Shown here: positions 4,751 to 5,979 of the stretch, piece after piece
Layout of the letters: each line of letters begins with the position of its first letter
Position numbering within the stretch: the first letter of the stretch is position 1
DNA from: an uncultured bacterium
Lineage (GTDB): Bacteria > Bacillota > Limnochordia > DTU080 > JAAYLA01
Direction of reading: 5' to 3'
DNA: 5,979 bases
Assembly: GCA_937983075.1 (NCBI GenBank)
Contig: CALKAQ010000178.1
Span: forward strand, 1-5,979
Translations under genes and position numbers: made by a program
Notes under the pieces: model-generated
What the model saw: only the letters and a program-made list of their open reading frames with translations
Database searches by the model: none
What the model was told of the DNA's origin: nothing

Positions 4751-5979
4751 ATGTTTCCACATCCCCGGGGGCGTGTTGGCGTGCGACGGCGTCGGGACAG
4801 TTTCATCACGGCTCGCATGCTGAGCTTGGCGCTGGCCGTCATTCTCGTTTGCATTGCGGCCGGAGCGGTCCGAGCGGCTCCGGCGGCGGAAGCCGGAGTA
4901 CTGGACCTCTCGTCCTGGAGTTTTGAGCGGGACGGATCGGTCCCGCTCACCGGCCAGTGGGAGCTGTACTGGGGCCGCCTCGTCGATCCGGCCGCGTTGG
5001 CGGCGTCGCAGGAGCCTTCGCCCCACCTGGTGCACGTGCCCGGGAGCTGGAACGACCTGGCCGCGGCCCACGGGGAACCGGGCGGCGACGGATACGCCAC
5101 GTACCGCCTGCGGACCCGCCTGCCCGAGGAAGCGTCCGGCGAAGAGATGGCCCTGCACATGCCCTGGGTTTTCACGTCGTACAGCCTGTGGGTGAACGGC
5201 CGGCCCGTGGCCGCCAACGGCCAAGTCGGCACCAACCCGGACGACGCGGTGCCGCAGTTTCTCCCGCTGACCGTCCCCATCGGCGTCCGTTCCGGCACCG
5301 CGGATGTCTTGGATATCGTCATCCACATCTCCAATTTCTCGCACCGCAACGGCGGCCTCTGGAACACGCCCGTTCTGGGAACGCACGCGCAGCTGGCCCG
5401 CACCGCCGTGGTGCGGCAGGCGCTGGCCGCGTCCGTCTCGGGCGCGGTGTTCCTCATGGCCGTATACCACCTGGTCATGTACTTCGTCGTCCGGCGCTGG
5501 CCGGAATGGCTGTTTCTCGGCCTGACCGCCTTCGTGACGGCCGTCCGGACGCTGGTCACCGGCGACCACGTGCTGGGCCAGATCGTGGGCGGGCTGCCCT
5601 GGGGCGTGGAAATCCGGGCGGAATACCTCACCGGCTATCTCTTCATGATTGCGTTTATGGCCCTCTTGCACGCCCTGTTCCCTCGGGACGTTTCGCGTCT
5701 CATCGTCCGCGGCAGCCAAGCGTACGGCGCGCTGGGCGTGCTGAGCACTCTGGCGGCGCCCCCGCGTGTCTCGTCACTCTTCATCCCGCTGTCCGTCTGG
5801 GTCTCCATGGCGCTCATCGTCTATTGCATTTTCGTGTTGCTCATCGCCTGGCGGCGCCGGCGGGACGGCGCCGGACCGATGGTGGCCGGCGGCGTCGTTC
5901 TGCTGCTGTGTCTTGCCCATGACGTGCTCCGCTCGAACCTGATCGGCTTCAACATCTACTTGCTGCCGCTGGGCATGAC
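4751..5979 (+). CDS. 7TMR-DISM membrane receptor, N-terminal part (3' end beyond window)
   Basis: Open for 409 codons from ATG 4751 to the window edge. Residues 1-42 look like a signal peptide (RRRR at 12-15, hydrophobic 23-40, VRA/A). An extracytoplasmic beta-rich sensor domain spans about 50-215: LDLSSWSFERDG, LTGQWELYWGRLVDP (66-80), HVPGSWND (95-102), GYATYRLR, and ISNFSHRNGGLW (193-204). These are hallmarks of 7TMR-DISM extracellular domains. The membrane part has helices near 224-247, 253-270, 292-310, 323-336, 343-367, 377-393 and a seventh starting at about 398, cut by the edge. Family motifs include G-x-x-FLMAVYHLVMY, AVRTLVTGDH and FNIYLLPLG. In this family the cytoplasmic end carries an output module such as a histidine kinase, cyclase, GGDEF or PP2C phosphatase; it lies outside the window, so the output is unknown. 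The start is uncertain: only AAAGAG (4741-4746) precedes ATG 4751; GTG 4781 and ATG 4817 are alternatives, the latter giving a very short signal peptide. Confidence 0.92.
   Translation, partial: MFPHPRGRVGVRRRRDSFITARMLSLALAVILVCIAAGAVRAAPAAEAGVLDLSSWSFERDGSVPLTGQWELYWGRLVDPAALAASQEPSPHLVHVPGSWNDLAAAHGEPGGDGYATYRLRTRLPEEASGEEMALHMPWVFTSYSLWVNGRPVAANGQVGTNPDDAVPQFLPLTVPIGVRSGTADVLDIVIHISNFSHRNGGLWNTPVLGTHAQLARTAVVRQALAASVSGAVFLMAVYHLVMYFVVRRWPEWLFLGLTAFVTAVRTLVTGDHVLGQIVGGLPWGVEIRAEYLTGYLFMIAFMALLHALFPRDVSRLIVRGSQAYGALGVLSTLAAPPRVSSLFIPLSVWVSMALIVYCIFVLLIAWRRRRDGAGPMVAGGVVLLLCLAHDVLRSNLIGFNIYLLPLGM

Noticed and set aside
4623..4760. N-terminal extension of the response regulator to GTG 4760
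   Set aside because: It would add 46 residues without receiver-domain character, overlap the divergent receptor start, and ignore the good ribosome binding site before ATG 4622.
4685..5719. Long minus-strand open frames of 344 and 323 codons opposite the receptor gene
   Set aside because: They are antisense to a frame with clear 7TMR-DISM motifs. Their products are Arg/Gln/His/Pro-rich and low complexity, with no recognisable domain, which is typical of antisense frames in GC-rich genes.
4957..5922. Plus-strand 321-codon frame inside the receptor gene
   Set aside because: It is an Arg/Gly/Pro/Ala-rich shifted frame with no motif, overlapping the well-supported receptor frame.

Overview
This window is GC-rich (roughly 60-65% by eye) bacterial DNA with long open frames and purine-rich Shine-Dalgarno sites. 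It carries four protein genes, two of them cut by the window edges. No rRNA, tRNA, CRISPR array, transposase or phage gene was seen. The organism cannot be named. CSLREA-type beta-helix proteins, tandem bacterial Ig-like (Big) domains, a NarL/LuxR response regulator and a 7TMR-DISM receptor occur together in high-GC Bacillota, Chloroflexota and similar environmental bacteria, but this is only a loose inference.

Layout. Minus strand, left half: two adjacent secreted beta-helix genes 6 nt apart. The upstream one (3708-2860) is a short 282-residue protein. The downstream one (2853 to beyond position 1) is a very large surface protein: signal peptide, CSLREA-like segment, right-handed beta-helix, choice-of-anchor Q-type segment, then one Ig-like domain and at least four tandem Big domains that run off the left edge. 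The two are clearly paralogous from the ribosome binding site to the end of the helix. The short copy lacks about 71 residues in one internal block, has further helix coils missing, and stops where the long copy continues. Minus strand, centre: a 226-residue NarL/FixJ-type response regulator (4622-3942), separated from the beta-helix pair by a 233-bp gap with several dyads. Plus strand, right: the N-terminal 409 residues of a 7TMR-DISM receptor (4751 to beyond 5979), divergent from the regulator across 128 bp.

Working model (inference). The receptor senses an extracytoplasmic ligand through its beta-rich N-terminal domain. If its unseen C-terminus is a histidine kinase, it could phosphorylate the divergently encoded regulator, which may control the neighbouring adhesin-like genes. 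In support, the upstream regions of the regulator and of the beta-helix pair share the motif CG(C/T)TGTAAGA, each just next to a GC palindrome. The most unusual parts are the tandem beta-helix paralogs, the composition shift inside the large gene, the nearly identical Big repeats, and the dyad-rich intergenic regions.
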